A stretch of DNA of 64,000 nucleotides, taken from Lanius collurio. Its lineage: Eukaryota; Chordata; Aves; Passeriformes; Laniidae. The notes below the pieces were generated by a model that saw only the letters and a list, made by a program, of their open reading frames with translations, did no database searches and had not been told where the DNA came from. Location: positions 23,053,405-23,117,404 of the forward strand of contig JACBWW010000002.1 in the NCBI GenBank assembly GCA_020086605.1, read 5' to 3'. Of this stretch, positions 11,666-26,100 are shown in pieces (positions within the stretch are counted from its first letter, which is position 1; every line of letters starts with the position of its first letter). The position numbers and the translations under genes are program-made.

Positions 11666-14600
11666 TGGCAACAGAAGCTACCAGATTCCTTATTTTATTT
11701 CATTCCTGCAAACACAGATGGATTTGTGAAAAAAACCCAATACATTGTTAAAAAATTGCCTGGAATGAATGAAATAAAGGTGTAAAAAAGACAAAAGACA
11801 CTGAGGAACAAAAGCTGCTGAGGTTTGATGAGATACATGTATGTCTTACTTGTGGCTGTGCTAGAAAGGAACACGTTATGAGGAAGACCAGTACGCTCTC
11901 AATGCAAGGCTGAAGAGATGGCCAAACCTCAGCCACTCGGGTCCTCCTGCTCCTTCACTGAGCATCACTCCACAAACAATGCCCTCAGCCATCCATACAC
12001 ACACTGCCACCATCTTTGTTTACCTGTTTCCCAGCTGTACATCAATGTTATGATCTACATGTTCACTCTCAATCTGTAATGCAAAAAACTGTAGCTAAGG
12101 ATGACATGACAGACTCAAAAAACTCCTTCTCAAGATTCTCATGTTATACTTCAAAAATTTGGAGTTCAAAGGAGAAGCGCAGATATTATAGCTTTAGACA
12201 ACTTACTAGAAGTTCTGCTTTGCAGGATTATTTAAATACTAAAAAACCCCATCACCTGGGAAGTGAAAATGGGAAGATTTTTGTCTCTTTTACATTCCAT
12301 TATGGTTTTAGTATACAAATTCTGAAAATACCAAAACTTCGCCTGCTCAAGTCTTTAGCAAAAGCATGATTTTTCAGGTTAAAAAGTTATATTCTGCTAG
12401 CTGAATTTTGTTTGCAGCATGTGTACAGTAAATCATACTGTTTTGAGAAAAAAATCCAGTATACATAAAAGGCTTATAGCAAAAAAAATGATATAGATAT
12501 ATAGATATAGATACTTGTTCCATCCTCTGTACGCTTTACAGTGAAAGTTCTCAGCTATCAGTTTCTTTTCAATTTTTGGTAGTTACAGAAAGCATATCTA
12601 TTAATAAGAAGCAACATTTTAATGTAGGTTGTCAATCTATTTAGAACACTAAACAAAAATAATTATATACCCTGAGAAAAAAAATTAAGTATCCAATACT
12701 TAAGTACCAGATAATTAATTGAACTCACAGATCACTAAATAAATGGGCTTTTAAAAAAATTTAAAATGTATCTTTATCAATATGTTAAGAATTTATTATC
12801 CCATGATAGAATCTTACCTTGGTAATTCATGACATTTTATTTCTAAAACAAAGTTAGCTAATGGTAATTTTCCATAAAATGTCTATCCTTGGAAGAATCC
12901 CTTTTTTTACCCTTCCCAAAACACAAATGGTGAATAAGATCTAGGAAACCAGGTGGTATTTCCATGGTATTAATCATCCTTCACTTACATAGTAGCAAAC
13001 CTATGTTAATCTCACTTGTTTACTCATAAAAAATCTAAATTATAAAACCATATTTTATAGTAATGAGCATTGATAAAATTATTTTGGTCTTTTTCTTACA
13101 TGTGAACACAGATATTTGGCTCAGACAAAGCAATAGTTCCCTCTATCTGCCTCTTATCTACCACTTAATTCTATTTTATTTATAAAAACTATTGTCTCAA
13201 GGCCTTTTTTCAGTAATACTACACAAATTTGTTATACAATAAAATCTGTGATATGTAAGCATTGTAATGCTTAGACTTACTGGTAACTTTGCAGCTAGAA
13301 CCTTGGCAAATTAGAAGGGTTACCATGATTAATACCTTCCAGTGTTTTAACTGTGTATCAGAAAACATTAGTAAAGTTTGAGAAATGTTTCTTAAATGTC
13401 ATACCCTTTTCACTAAATTCATGTTTCTAGAACATTAAAATCAGGAGGTTCAGCAATAGGACCTAATAAACACAATATACTTCCTGGTTAACTGCAATAG
13501 TTAGTGACAGATTCTTGAACCTTTAGTCATATCAAGTAACACCTAGAGGCTAAACACGGGAGCCAGTGAGGAAGTCAGAGGTTTCTCCTCTGTCACTATA
13601 TGAAAATAACTTCTACTTTTTAATAAAGTTCAAAAAGATCTGCTTCAGATATTCTGATTCTACAAGAAGTTTTCTACTGTGCTGCTGATGCCCTCTGTCA
13701 TCAACTTTTTGATACCAGTCACTTCACTGGAAAACCACCGAAGTTGCTAATGTCCTTGTAGTTCCAACACAGAAGTCAAGGCTCTGAGAGAGACTGTTCA
13801 TTTCCACATTGAAATTATTATGTAAATCAGTTATTAAGTGTTCATCTTCAAGCAATGGCTTCTGATTGAAAGGAAGTCAATCTTTTTTTGAATGCCTGAT
13901 TCATTTGTGATATTGCCATAGCTCCATTTTATTTAGTTCCTTTGTAATCCCACTTTTTGTGGTATATGCATACAGGTACCCTTTCTAAAACACTTTTATA
14001 AGGAAACAAGGCTTATGCATCCATGCTATGTATACACGCGCCTGCCTTCACTCCTAAAGATGTGCATCTGTTGGTCATTTTCAACTGAATTTGAGGAAAA
14101 GGCAGTTTCAAGCATAAACAGCTACCCTTGGTTTTTTTGGAAATAATGGAGAACAGAGAGGGTGCTCCAAACAAGAGGCTTTTTTGTCATGTTACTAGAC
14201 ATCAAATAGTTTATTAAAAAGCAAAAGCAGAAGTTTAATTTTTATACTAATCAACCGAAAAAAAAAGAACCAAACCCTGAAGGATATCAAGCTTTGTTAG
14301 TTTGAATAATTGGCACCTAGTGCAGTAGCTTATTTTCACTTTGTGGTTTTTTTCATATAGTAACATAATCTGTGGTTAGGCTGCAAATTTCACATGTCTC
14401 TAGAGAGCCCTTTTGAAAACACAAGAACCATGACCATATTTATGAAGATCTCCCTTGAACACACACCTTATTTCTTTTCTTTAGAAAAACGTGATGCAAA
14501 ATGATAATTTTGATCAGACAGTTTGTTACTTATAAGAAAACAAGACAGCGCAATGGCTCCTTAATGGATATCTTGTGAATGACTCTGTGCCTTACAGTGA

Positions 14601-14924
14601 GTCTGTGGGACCCTGAAGTAAAGTTAATATACATCTAAGGCTGTCAGTTAGACAGGGATCATGAAAACAGGGAAATAGACTTGAAAAAGAAAATATAAAG
14701 AAACCTAAAAATATAGGCTAAAGGAAACAGTACTAGATACTACAGAGAATTACAGAATCCCCTCATACAATGAGCATATTACACTAAGTGGAATTTTTTT
14801 AAAATTCACAGTGGGTAACAACCAAAATTTACATTATAGAATTTTCTATAGTGCCTAATGAAAAGCTTTTGGCTCATTGAGTTATCCATGGTACAAACCC
14901 AAGATTGATTTGAACACCAGCCCA

Positions 14925-14985
14925 CAACATCAGGGTAAATACAAAGGGCCTAAACTAGGCTTTGAACCCAGGCTCCTTCAACATT
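14925..14985 (-). repeat. Possible tRNA-derived SINE remnant
   Basis: The plus-strand text CTAGGCTTTGAACCCAGGCTCC resembles the reverse complement of a tRNA-type B box region (normally near GGATTCGAACCCAGG). Flanks carry no clear A box. This is a weak call from one motif. Confidence 0.3.
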
Positions 14986-15329
14986 GGTGAAGAAAATGAG
15001 ACATTTCAGTAAGTTTAAGTGCTGGAAGATATGCTGAATACCTACAGAACACTGAATACAGGGATGTATGTGAAATTCCATTCCTCTTCGGAGTTCAGAC
15101 ACTGGAATCAAGACTATAAAAGTGATATATCAGACTACTGAAAATGCAGACCATGAAATTATTTTCTGAAGACTAAAACCTGCTTTCAGGAAGGTCTCCT
15201 TTAATAATATTGTGTTCTTTTGCATATTTATTTAGGAGTTAGAATACAAGCTCAAGAGGTGATGATTTTGTTAATTTCTGTGTTAAGAACACAGAACACA
15301 GTGCAAAAGAACTTCTAACACAAAGGGGT

Positions 15330-15480
15330 CTACCTCCAGCCCACTGGGAAGAGCATTCAGTTAGGACTCAGCTGATTTGCATTCAGCCTAAGCATGAACT
15401 CTAAACCGTGACTTCAAGCAGAGAAAGGCATGTGCATATCTCAGCGAAAGGAGCTCTCAGATGAGCTGTTCTGGCAATCA
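15330..15480 (+). repeat. Possible ancient tRNA-derived SINE
   Basis: The segment 'cagcccactgggaagagcattcagttaggactcagctg' resembles the tRNA-like head of old amniote SINEs (a 'cccagtggttagagcactcagctaggac'-type sequence). No clean B box or tail is visible. I infer a decayed SINE at low confidence. Ordinary intron is the alternative. Confidence 0.35.
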
Positions 15481-17609
15481 GAAAAAACATTTTGCTCTGA
15501 AATTCATAGCCTTGTCGTAGGCTAAATATTTGTGCCAAACACCCTTAGGCAATTTTTTTTATCAATCTTAAAAGAGATTAACTTAAAACTAATAAAACTG
15601 AAGAATATTTCATGTTATGAGAGAACAAGAGCTCAAGGTGTTCTCCTTGCTGGAAGGAAAAGAATAATTAGGATAAAATAAGGAGAATAGTCACCTAAAT
15701 CCTACCAAATGATGACTTGATAAAGAACAATTAAATGAGTATCAAAGGGGGGAAAATATAGAGTTAACTGATTCATTAATGGCAATTTTTAATTACTTCT
15801 GCTAATATATTTTAATATTTTCACCCAATATACACTTTGTTATTACTGTCTAAAACACTGTACAATAGAGGAAGAATTGTTCTATTGCTAGTAAAGGGTC
15901 ATTTGTTTTCTCAACAATATTCTCAAATATTTCAATCCTATCTGGTGTCAGGGAAAAGAAAAAATGACAATCCAAACAAAAACAAATGTGCTAAAACCCA
16001 GTAATTTCTTCAACAGAATTTACACTCAAAGGTCTGAACACTGTATACTATTGTCAGGCACTGTATTGTCAATGACAGGCACTCAGTTAACATTTCTGTT
16101 TTAAAGATTCCTTCGTCAAATAACAGCAGACAGAAGAGTTTGTGAAATCACCTGCAATCTTAAATGCATAACTCATTGATTTCCTATTGATACATTGGAG
16201 CTTTTTACTTTTTAAAATTAAAGTGATGAATGTTACACAAATTTAGTGCACTGTCTGAATTTTTCATACTAGATGAACAATTGGATGACCAAAAGCTTTC
16301 AGAAGCTATCAAATAAAATATTAAAACTTGATTGTTGTCCTGAATAATAATATTGTAATACATCTTGAATATGCTCAAAGGCATACTGGAAGCTCATAAA
16401 ATAATCATGACTTAAACAGATTTTAAATAGAAAGCAAAAGCATGCTAAAACTTTACTTTCATGGATTTTTAAAGACAGTATCTATCTGTACATGGTTGTC
16501 TCATTATAAAATATTTGCACAGTGAAATCTGACTAATTTGTAATAATTTCATATAGGGATGGACTGCAAATTTCTAATAGCATCGCATTGGTTAAGTTAA
16601 GCACTGGCATAATTTAGAGATAAAACAGACTCTGGCACCACCATTACATTTGGGTTGCATTACTTTCTAAAAAAACCCAACACATCTCCTAACTCAACCA
16701 GAAGTTACAAATCATAACACAGAAATCACTTCTGAATTTGACAGACTGTATTACACAGGAGATGAAATCAAGTTGTAATAATTGTTCCTCTGACCTCTAA
16801 CTATTAATATAAAACCTGATGAATTAAATGAAGGTCACACAAATTAGAAGGGCATGAGATAGCTAGTAAAACACTGTATAAAAAGTATAAAAAGATCAGC
16901 TAATACACATATACTTCCCGTGAAAAATCTTTCCCAGTCATACTTTACAAAACTGCAATTGAAAACTATAATAAGCTCATTCCTCTGAGATTTTTCTTTT
17001 TTTTAACAGTAAAATTTATTATATAGGGTATTCTAATAAGGCCAGGGTATAAACTTTACATTCTCTAAAAGTTTTCTTGCCATGTGGAACTGCCCTCCCC
17101 CCGAACACCCACCTGATGAACATCACTACGATGTAAATCCACTGATCTGGAGGAGAAGTAAACAAACTCAGAGAAAAAGTGAGCACAAACAGCAGATAAG
17201 AGTACAGAAAGAGAAAGATCAATAGACCTGCTTAGGGAAGTAAGAATGCAAGTTTTCAACTTCTATGAAAAAATAAAAAAGTTTTATCAAAATCTGACTA
17301 CAATGTCAGTAAAAGTATGCATGTACCTTTGCCTAAATAGTTTTACTGAGAAGATATCCAATACAAAACACTAATGTCACATTAAAACATCATCAATAGG
17401 ACAGAAAAATAAGTCAGGGCATAATTTTTTTTTCTAAAGATTTAAATGTAGACCACCAGTCTTTTCTAGTAAGTGTATAATTATTAGCATTGAAACAGAA
17501 AACTTGGCTCATAAAAGATGTCCTTTAATTCTATACACCAAGACTTATAAGGAAAGAAAACTAAATCCAAAGCTTTCAGATGCTTTAGAACACCTTAAAT
17601 ACTGTTATA

Positions 17610-17845
17610 AAAAGCGGTCTGTGGTGGCCCCACTCAGTGGAGCATCCAGGAGTGGGAGAGTGCATAGGGGCACTCACCAGCCTCACATGCATGATCTTCC
17701 ACAATCCCAGTCTTGCACAGATCCTTGCACCCTAACTCTTTAGCCAGGATGTTCCTTGCCCACAAGCCCTTGCACACTCACTCACTTGCAGAAATTCTTC
17801 TTCCATGGGGCTTTCCTCACTCACTTCCTTAAATAAAAAAAAAAA
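17610..17845 (+). repeat. GC-richer patch ending in AATAAA and poly(A)
   Basis: About 220 bp of noticeably GC-richer sequence, with many CTCAC and TTGCAC motifs, ends in TTAAATAAA followed by a run of A. The composition contrast and the A-tail suggest a retroposed or repeat-derived insert. I see no target-site duplication and no coding similarity, so its class is unknown. Confidence 0.35.
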
Positions 17846-20114
17846 TTGGGAAAGAATACTTCATTCCATAAATCATGGGCTTAATAATATGGCTGTCATT
17901 AAGAAAAATGTTATACGGAAATAACAGAAAAGAAATCCTATCTGAACAATTACTGAAAGAAAGAAAGACCAGCTAAACGTAGAAGACCTAATACCTACAG
18001 ATATTTTCAAGAACATCTAGTAAATCCAAAAAACATAAGCAGAAGCAGTTCTTTCATATTATAATGAGATGCAGAGCAAGACAATAAATATTAAAAAATG
18101 CTCATGTGATAATGGCAAAGTAAGTGGATGTCTTAAGCACATAAGCAAGAAAACACTTGGATCTGAATTTTTGTCAGTTTTTGTGCAAAATACTATGTAT
18201 TGCCTACCAGCCACACAAAAAATTCTCATTAATATGCTTACGACCAATGAAATAGGGATCAAACATAACTTTAAACATGTATTCTTCCTCCAACTGGTTG
18301 TTACACAGGAAGTTAGCAGGATGCCATGCTTACTTCAAGAGTTTTCATTGCACAGATATTACTAGGATGTATTTTATGTTTTAACTTTGCAACATTCTGC
18401 AGGATTTTTGTACTTACTGCAGTGTACACTTTTTTAAAAAGCCGTTCATTACACAAAAAATCCAACCAACCAACAACCAAACCCCACCAAACAAAGCTTG
18501 TCTGGATCCTAGTCAAGCTAATGACATATTTCTATTATGAAACTGAAAACAAATCAGTATTTACTCTTGCTATCAAGATCTTGATATCACCCCTTACAGA
18601 AAGATGGGTGAAGAGTAATTTTTTAAAAAGAAAAATATTACATTGAAAGAGACCATCAGGAATGTATGAAAAACTAAATTATATGTTTACCATCCTATTA
18701 TAATTAAGGCAGGTTTTATTATCACATCAGAATCCTGGTTTTTTTCAGGCAAGAAGCCCAACAGAAATTCCACAGAAAGTCTGACTGGAATTAAATTGCT
18801 CTCAGGAGCAATTCCTTTATTTGCAAGCATCCCCTCAATTTACACTCATCAGAGACCAAAATTTGCAACTATAAGAAACATTATATTTGTAATGTATCTA
18901 CAGAATCAGAGTGCAACTGTTAAACACAAGATTCCATAATTCAGCCTTTAGCACATTGTGACCCCATACAGGAATTTATAATTTCATCTTATCTGGCACG
19001 TATTTTATCTAAGGAAGGAAGTTATCAGAGCGCAGTAAATTTGTCAACAAAAATTATTTAACTATGCTATGAAAATGAAAAGCTATACCAAACTGCTTAT
19101 ATGAATGTCAAGTATAGAAAAGAATCAACTATCGCTAAGAGGAACCAGTCAGTCTTTCACAGCAGTTTTTCTATGACAAATTTTATCAATTTACTAATAG
19201 TATTGTTTGCTACAATTTTTTTTTTTTGACTTTGCAATAATTTTCATTTCAAAATGGTTAAGAAAACTTCATGAAAAAAACCTCTCTGACTCCTTCGAAG
19301 TCTCACCAGGTAATTTCAGTTAAACACAGACTAAGCACGTATACATTATCCAAAGTATCAGTTATGAAAAGAAGGAAAAATTTCATTTTCATGGTACAGA
19401 CTCCAGCACTCTCTGCCTGTAAAGTCTGGGAACACAGCCCTAGGAAAAATCATACTTTGTTAGTGATCACCTACGTCCCTGCTTTAGGGAGTCACATTCA
19501 GTTCCTTTTCTGTTTCCCCACTCCTTTTTCTTGTGCACATGCCACTGTGCTACATCTCCTGTCTCACTCACCCACTTAAAGCTTCCAGTTTTATTTAAGT
19601 TTTAGCAGTGACAGGAGGAGACTGTGAGAAAAGGGACACAATCCAGAAGCTGATAGCTACAGACATGGCCAGCTGCTCCAATTCCTTGAAGCATTCATTG
19701 CATACTCAGCAGCAGCACTCCCTGCATACGTGCAGCAGACCACTTTAGAAGAATTAGCTGCAGCTGATCCCATCCAATAAGCATATGTTGCTGCTATCCA
19801 AGCACTGATGCAGGCTAACTCAACTGTATTCAGAAAGCCAACCTTAGGTTTATGATGTAGTTCACTCTTATAACTGGAACAACATGGTGCTATACAGTTT
19901 TTCTGAGAGACAGAAGAGAGCTGTATCCATTGGCCCCTCCACATCTTCAGAAAAGCAGATTTATTAAAGCAAAAACCTTCAAATGCCTTTTTCCTTGTCA
20001 AAATAGAAAGCATATTAGGGGTCACTAATTTGTCTGACCTTAGCAGCAGCAAAGCCATGTAATGACCACAAACTGTAATATGGAAGAAGTAGATTCATGG
20101 GAAAATTCCTGTTG

Positions 20115-20530
20115 AAAATTACCCCAAGAAGTCTCTAATTCAATCTCTTTCTCCAAGCATGGTTATCTCAAAACAGGTCGCTCAGGGCTTTTTTCCATTT
20201 GGGTCTTCAAAAATCTCCAAGAAGACTGCACAGCTCTGGGAAACCTGATGCACTGCTTGCCTATCCTCATCATGAAAAACCTTTTCACCATAAACACCTT
20301 ATCTCAACACACATCTCTTGTCCTCCCATCACTACAGAGAAACAGACTGGCTTTTCTTCCTGACAGCCTTCTCACAGCTATTGGGTCACTAGGTCTGTTA
20401 GGACTTATTTCCATGAGGTATCCTGGTAGCTTTCTCTTTTCCAGGCTGAAATACAGCTCCCCTCAGCCTCCCCTCCTGGAACATAAGCTCCAGAACCCTG
20501 CCTTGATGGCTCTTCACTGAATTCACTTCA
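20115..20530 (-). mobile_element. Decayed CR1 LINE 3' portion, minus strand
   Basis: The plus strand reads as the reverse complement of a CR1 3' region. In order it has a 'gggtcttcaaaaatctccaag' block (equivalent to the CR1 'cttggagat...aaaacccg' segment), 'cagctctgggaaacctg' (the 'gggcaacctgttccag' block), 'tcttgtcctccca' (the 'gacaagaggca' block), and 'ttttccaggctgaaatacagctcccctcagcc' (the 'ggctgagggagc...cagcctggag' block). It is old and non-coding. Confidence 0.8.
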
Positions 20531-23500
20531 GGTAGCATCCTAGAGAATTCCCAGTCAACTAACAGGGAGAAGACTAAGACAAAGGCTGAAGCCTACACAG
20601 AGTACAGGATTTTTTTTAAATGAAATTGAAGATACCAAGTTAAAAGAAAGAATACATACATATGTGCTCATTTCTTTGGAAACTGTTCTGGAGAGTTAGT
20701 GCTGAGAAGGGTGTATGGTAAGATGCTTTCTAACTAATCTCTTTCACATTTTCAATTGGTTGGCTCCAGAGGCATATTCAGCTGCATGTAGGAAATGCTG
20801 ACTTTAGATAATTCCCTACACAGCAAGTTAACAGCTTAAAATTATGTTTGGAGACTATTCTCACTAACTATTGTCTAATAATTTGTTCCAAATTCTGACA
20901 TTTTCAGTAAGAACATCTCAGAACAGAAAAATGCCCCCCTTATTCAGAGAAACAACAGATGAAGATACTCAGACCACTGCAGGATTTTCACTTGTATGTA
21001 ACCTGTAAACAGTTTGCAAAGTTTAAAATAGTTTAATTCCTATGCAAGAATGGACAGAATTTGACAACTATCTCTGTAATCCTCTCCAGTTACAATATTT
21101 TATTCATTAGTTCATAAAAAAGTAATTAGTAGAGGAGTTTTGAAAAAGCACTGCCATAATGTTTTAAAATCAATTTACATTTACCTTCTCAAGACATGAA
21201 ACTCAAAATTGCCCAAGGTATTTTTCTGTGTAAAATATCATGAATCAAATGAAGTGATTTAAGACAAGAATTGACAATCAAGCCACAAAAAAGAGTCTAA
21301 CCAATAATTTACTTATTAACTATTTTAAGTCATATGACTGAATTGTAAGAGATGATTAACCGGAGATACAAACGTGTAACAGATTTCCATAAATGAAGCA
21401 GCATGATTTCTTCATGGTTATGGTAAGAAACATATCTTTTCATCCTCACACAGCAACTAAGAACAATACCAACCTCCCACCAGATTCACAAAAATAAAGT
21501 GCTGACTTTGAAGTATTTTAAAGTAAGAGCAGTATGATTAAGCCATCAGGGTTACAGCTGGAAAATATAATAAGAAACAGAAACTTTTTGATTAAATTAC
21601 AGTCTTAAGCATTATTTTTTTTCTGTATATTCTGCTTTTACATTATACTATCAAACAGGTCATTACAGTAAATACAAGCACAGAATTGGAAAGGAATGCA
21701 ACTTTATGAGGGAAAATAAACCTCCCCTTGTGTTAGAGCTTTTCATGCTTGAACCTAATGCAACTGAAGTGCCTCATCAATCCAGTGGGATGACTGTGTA
21801 CTGGCACAAAGGAGGAGGTACAAATAGGCAGCAGACACAGGCAGGGCTGTAGTACTGACAACTTTTGTGAGCTTACAGAGTTACCAAAGTGTATGTCAAG
21901 TCTGCACTGCTATTAAAAAAAAAGCTGAGCTGCTTTAAATCTAGGTTTAACCAGGGCCCCTGTACAGTTCATTGCATACAGAAGCCATACAGAAGTTCAT
22001 ACTGCACAAAGAATAAATGTCCAGGCATGAAAACAACACCTTTCAACTGTGGTGCAAGTTTATGCTGCTGTAAATGCTTGTGCAATTACCCTGCTAGAAC
22101 TCGGTATCATAACTGGTTTTAAATGTATTAAGACTGCAGTGTTGCCAAGAGGGTACATTCCCACCCACACAGCGGGTGCTGACATTCTCCTGCTTCCCTT
22201 CTCATTGCATGTATTAACTTAAGAGCTCTTACAGCTGATCCAACTTACACTATATTTTCAAGAAAGAACAAGGTCAGTGCAAAAAAAGAGATGGAAGCAT
22301 GCAGTCAGGACAGGGAGAAAGGCAAAACAGATGAACCTCATTGATGCAGCAGCTTTGCTTGCCTCAGTCCCACAGACAGCAGTTCAACACTGTGAACTTT
22401 AACAGGCTGGACTATTTTCAGCAGGATCTGTTCTCTGATCAGCCAACATTGTACAAATGAGGACACAATAAGGGACAGCAGTACTAAACAGCCTGAGAAA
22501 GCAAGAAGATAGGATTGCCTTCCAGAGCACTGACAGCTTAAATTGTCTCACAGTGTTCACTGAAGTGCACTCATAGATTGTACACAATTGCTATTGTTAA
22601 ACTGGATCCGTTCCTCCAAGATAGATGTGCTACTTTTCAATATACATTTATCAAAACACTCCTTTAACTTGGCATCTACTTGCCTGAAAACACACTGCTT
22701 TTTCCAATAAATTAGCTGTTATAATCAAAAGATACAACTTTTTTCTCATATTCTTTCCTAAAGCCTCAAAATCATACGAGAAATTTTGACTGCTAGAAGG
22801 CAAATAACAAAAGTAGTCCTAGTTACACAGTCTGGATGAACATAATGTGAAATCAAAAGTTTCAGAATGTAAAAAAACCACGTTATGGTTTAAATGAAAC
22901 TCTTCCTATGAGTTATTATCAAATGGTAAAGAGTAAGAAAGCCCTTCACAACACACATTACTGAAAATGGTTTGAAAGAAGTGTTTAAAGTACAAAGATT
23001 GAGAACTTATCCCAACACATACAGACCGTGGACTCCTAAATGAGGAACAGAAGAATGAAAATCCAGAGCTGCAATACAAATAACCATTTTTCTGCTTATG
23101 AGCAATTACACTTCTTTTAGGAGATGAAAGCTGTGCCCTACACATAGCCAAGACTCTCTAAGGTTGAATAGCTGCTTTGGTTTTAGAAATCCAGAAGCAA
23201 GTCTTAGCATTCCTTCCTTTCTAAGGCCATCTAGTAAACATTTTCATTCTATCCCTGTGGCCTGTTCCTGGATGCAGTTTCTGGATGATGTCATGGAAAA
23301 TGTGTATGTAATAGTAATATTTTAAAAGTTGGGAGATAGATAGGAATTCCCTTTCTACTACTTCCTGTAAGTACTAATATGAATTCTGTTGAAAAAGTGC
23401 TTTTACCACTAGTGCATTACAGAAAAGGGGGACACTAACACTTTATTCTATTATGTACAGTTGCAGAAAATCATAAGATATCATCTGGAGAGGATCAGAA

Positions 23501-24584
23501 GTGAACAGAGATATCTTCCTGCTGACCACATTCACATTCAGACACTTTTATACTTGCTAGTCTATATATTAATTCTTAATTGTATTCCTAATTCTACACA
23601 GAGTACTTCTGAAGTAAGAGCACATAACATTCTTGATTCCGCTTGAGGACAAAACAATTAAAACATAAATGTAACTTGTTAGTATAGAAGCCCTTTATTG
23701 AATCTTGCTTTTAATCTAAACTGCTATATAAATTTACAGTTTTGAAATAACTTAAACACTTTATTCAGTTCAGGAACATTTTTAGGTGACTATTTAAGCA
23801 TTGTATTTCAGTAAGCAAATTTTAGATTTTGCGAGAGCTGAGAAAGTCTTAAATATTGTATCTACTTAATTTCTGCACTTACTACTGGCTATGAAAGCAG
23901 ACTTTATTCAGGAACATTCATGAAAAACAGCTTAGTAAAACACTCTTTGCTCAAGCAACATAAACAAATTCTGGAACCTTTACTACAATATTTACAGTCA
24001 TATATGCACAATGGTAATCTGTTAAGACTCTACACTAAGGGTTTAAGACTAACTACATGCTCACACCAATGACTGTTAATCAATACCTCATTGTTTGACC
24101 TGGAGATGCCAAACACGTTTAACCCTATGCCTTATCATGCTGTTAACACAAAGAATTACGATGTCTTAACTAGATACTCCTGCTGTGCTTTCAACCCTCC
24201 AGTCAACTCCTAAGCCTTCCATGAGAACTTCATCAATGATGTCAACTTCTGACAAGTGAGTACTTAATAAATCTGAAGTTCCATTTAACCAGTAGCTGGA
24301 AAAGAGAAAAGGAACACCTACTTCTACACAGACAGAGGGGCAGTGAGATATTTCTTACTTTATCCTGATTTTTTTGCACACTGACTGGAAATGATTCTGG
24401 TGGCTGCCTGACCTCAACTGGAGCTTTTGCAGAACTGGCACTATGAATCTCCCAGGACCATTAAGAGTTTCACTGCTTCCTACCCAGTTATGAGTAGAAG
24501 GTGTGCAGCAGGTCAGAACACCACAAATCCGACCTCTGACAGGGCTGAGGGAGCAGGCAAGGGGCAGGTGAGCAGGGCAGAAAC

Positions 24585-24757
24585 TAAACAGGTTGCCCGG
24601 AGAGGTCAGGCAATCTCTGATTTTCACAGTTTACTAGGAAAACCCATCACTGACCTGATCTGAGTGCTAGTGACAGGCCCACTTCAAGTGGGAAGCTGGA
24701 TTAGATGATTTCCAGATGTCCATGCCAAGGAAAGTAATTTCTGTTACTCTGTGAGTA
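24585..24757 (+). mobile_element. CR1 LINE 3' tail fragment
   Basis: This contains 'aacaggttgcccggagaggtcaggcaatctctgat', then 'gctggattagatgatttccagatgtccatgcc', and a terminal 'ttctgttactctgtgag', which is the standard CR1 3' UTR ending with decayed ATTCTGTG repeats. Only the last 170 bp or so are recognisable. It lies in PACRG intron 1. Confidence 0.85.
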
Positions 24758-26075
24758 GCTCCAAAGGCAGCAGACTTACCTGTATGCAGTAGCTTAATGA
24801 CAGTATCACATGACTTAATGTTCTGTTCATGTTTAGGAAGTTAGAAATGCAGCCATAAAAGTTAATATTCTATAAAATATTTAAAAGGAAACCTAAATTC
24901 TGATTAAAGTCACAGTTAGTTATGTTTACAAATCACAGCTCCTTTTTAAAATTTAAGTATGTATTTCTCAAATTCCACTGAAACTACTGATTCTTCTAGA
25001 CAAAAAACAAATATGTGCAAATATCCATTACTTGAATACTTTCCAGAGAACAGGAAACATACTTTAATAATAAATTCTTAAGGTTGCTGAAGAATTATAC
25101 CCTATTACATGCATCTCTGGAATAAAAACAAACAAATCTTTAAAACAAAGAGATTTTTGGTCATGTTCACCTTGTGTTTTTCCAAGTAAGGTGAAACAGG
25201 TTTTAGTTTTACTAATTAGGAGAAAATTTTTCAAGTACACAACTTTTACGCTATTTAAAATTTGTTTAAAGGTGGACTTGCTTGCGTATTTAAGAGGATG
25301 TTCTTGCAGATAACAAGATCAGAGAGACTGGTCCAGGAAGACCCCTTCAGAAAAACAAAGGGAAATAATTTATTTCATAACTGCTGTCAGAATAGTCTAT
25401 AGACTTAGAAAAAACTTTGAGGACTTAAGACTCTGCTAACACCTTGAACTGTGTCCAAATAAAAAAAATACAATTCAGGAGTTTAGGCAGAGATGTACGG
25501 CAATATTACCCTATCCACCTACATGTAGAACATTTGTACTCTGTACTAGCTGAAGCTTTTTTAACAGCTAAGTTCTGATAAAGCTAGACAAATAAAACAG
25601 TATAAAGAAATGTGAAGAACCATTATATAATATTTTAACTTCCAAGCCTCCAAGTTCATTAGAAATTGTGACTGTAACTTAAAATGAAGCTTGCTGGGTC
25701 AATTTCTCTGTCTCTGAACTAGAAAGAAGGTGAAGAACTACTGTTTCCAGTTTAGTATACTCCTAGATGGTGTGGAAGCTTTTCATTATTTTCCAAGCTT
25801 GTTTTAAAAACTAATCTCTTTTTCAGATCTCTGCCATCCTATTTGACATTCATATCAAATTTATACACTGTGTCAGTGTATGAAAATTTTTGAGAAATAC
25901 TGCACTACCACTTGACAGCATTTTTCTAAGTGGGAGGCAATAAGCCTCACACACAATTCCATAGGCTGGTAGTTTAACAGGATGCACTGCCAATATAAAA
26001 CCACACAGAAAAACTGTAGCACCAAAACAAAGCACTTGGTAATCAAAGCATCACGACTTGCACAGGCACAGATAT

Positions 26076-26100
26076 TGTGATAATACTTGTGATAATACTT
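26076..26100. repeat. Short tandem duplication (12-bp unit)
   Basis: The unit TGTGATAATACT occurs twice in tandem in intronic sequence about 160 bp from the PACRG donor site. It is a minor slippage duplication. Confidence 0.7.

Noticed and set aside
19657..20058. A 133-codon minus-strand ORF
   Set aside because: No recognisable motif. It borders a decayed CR1 and is most likely a chance frame.
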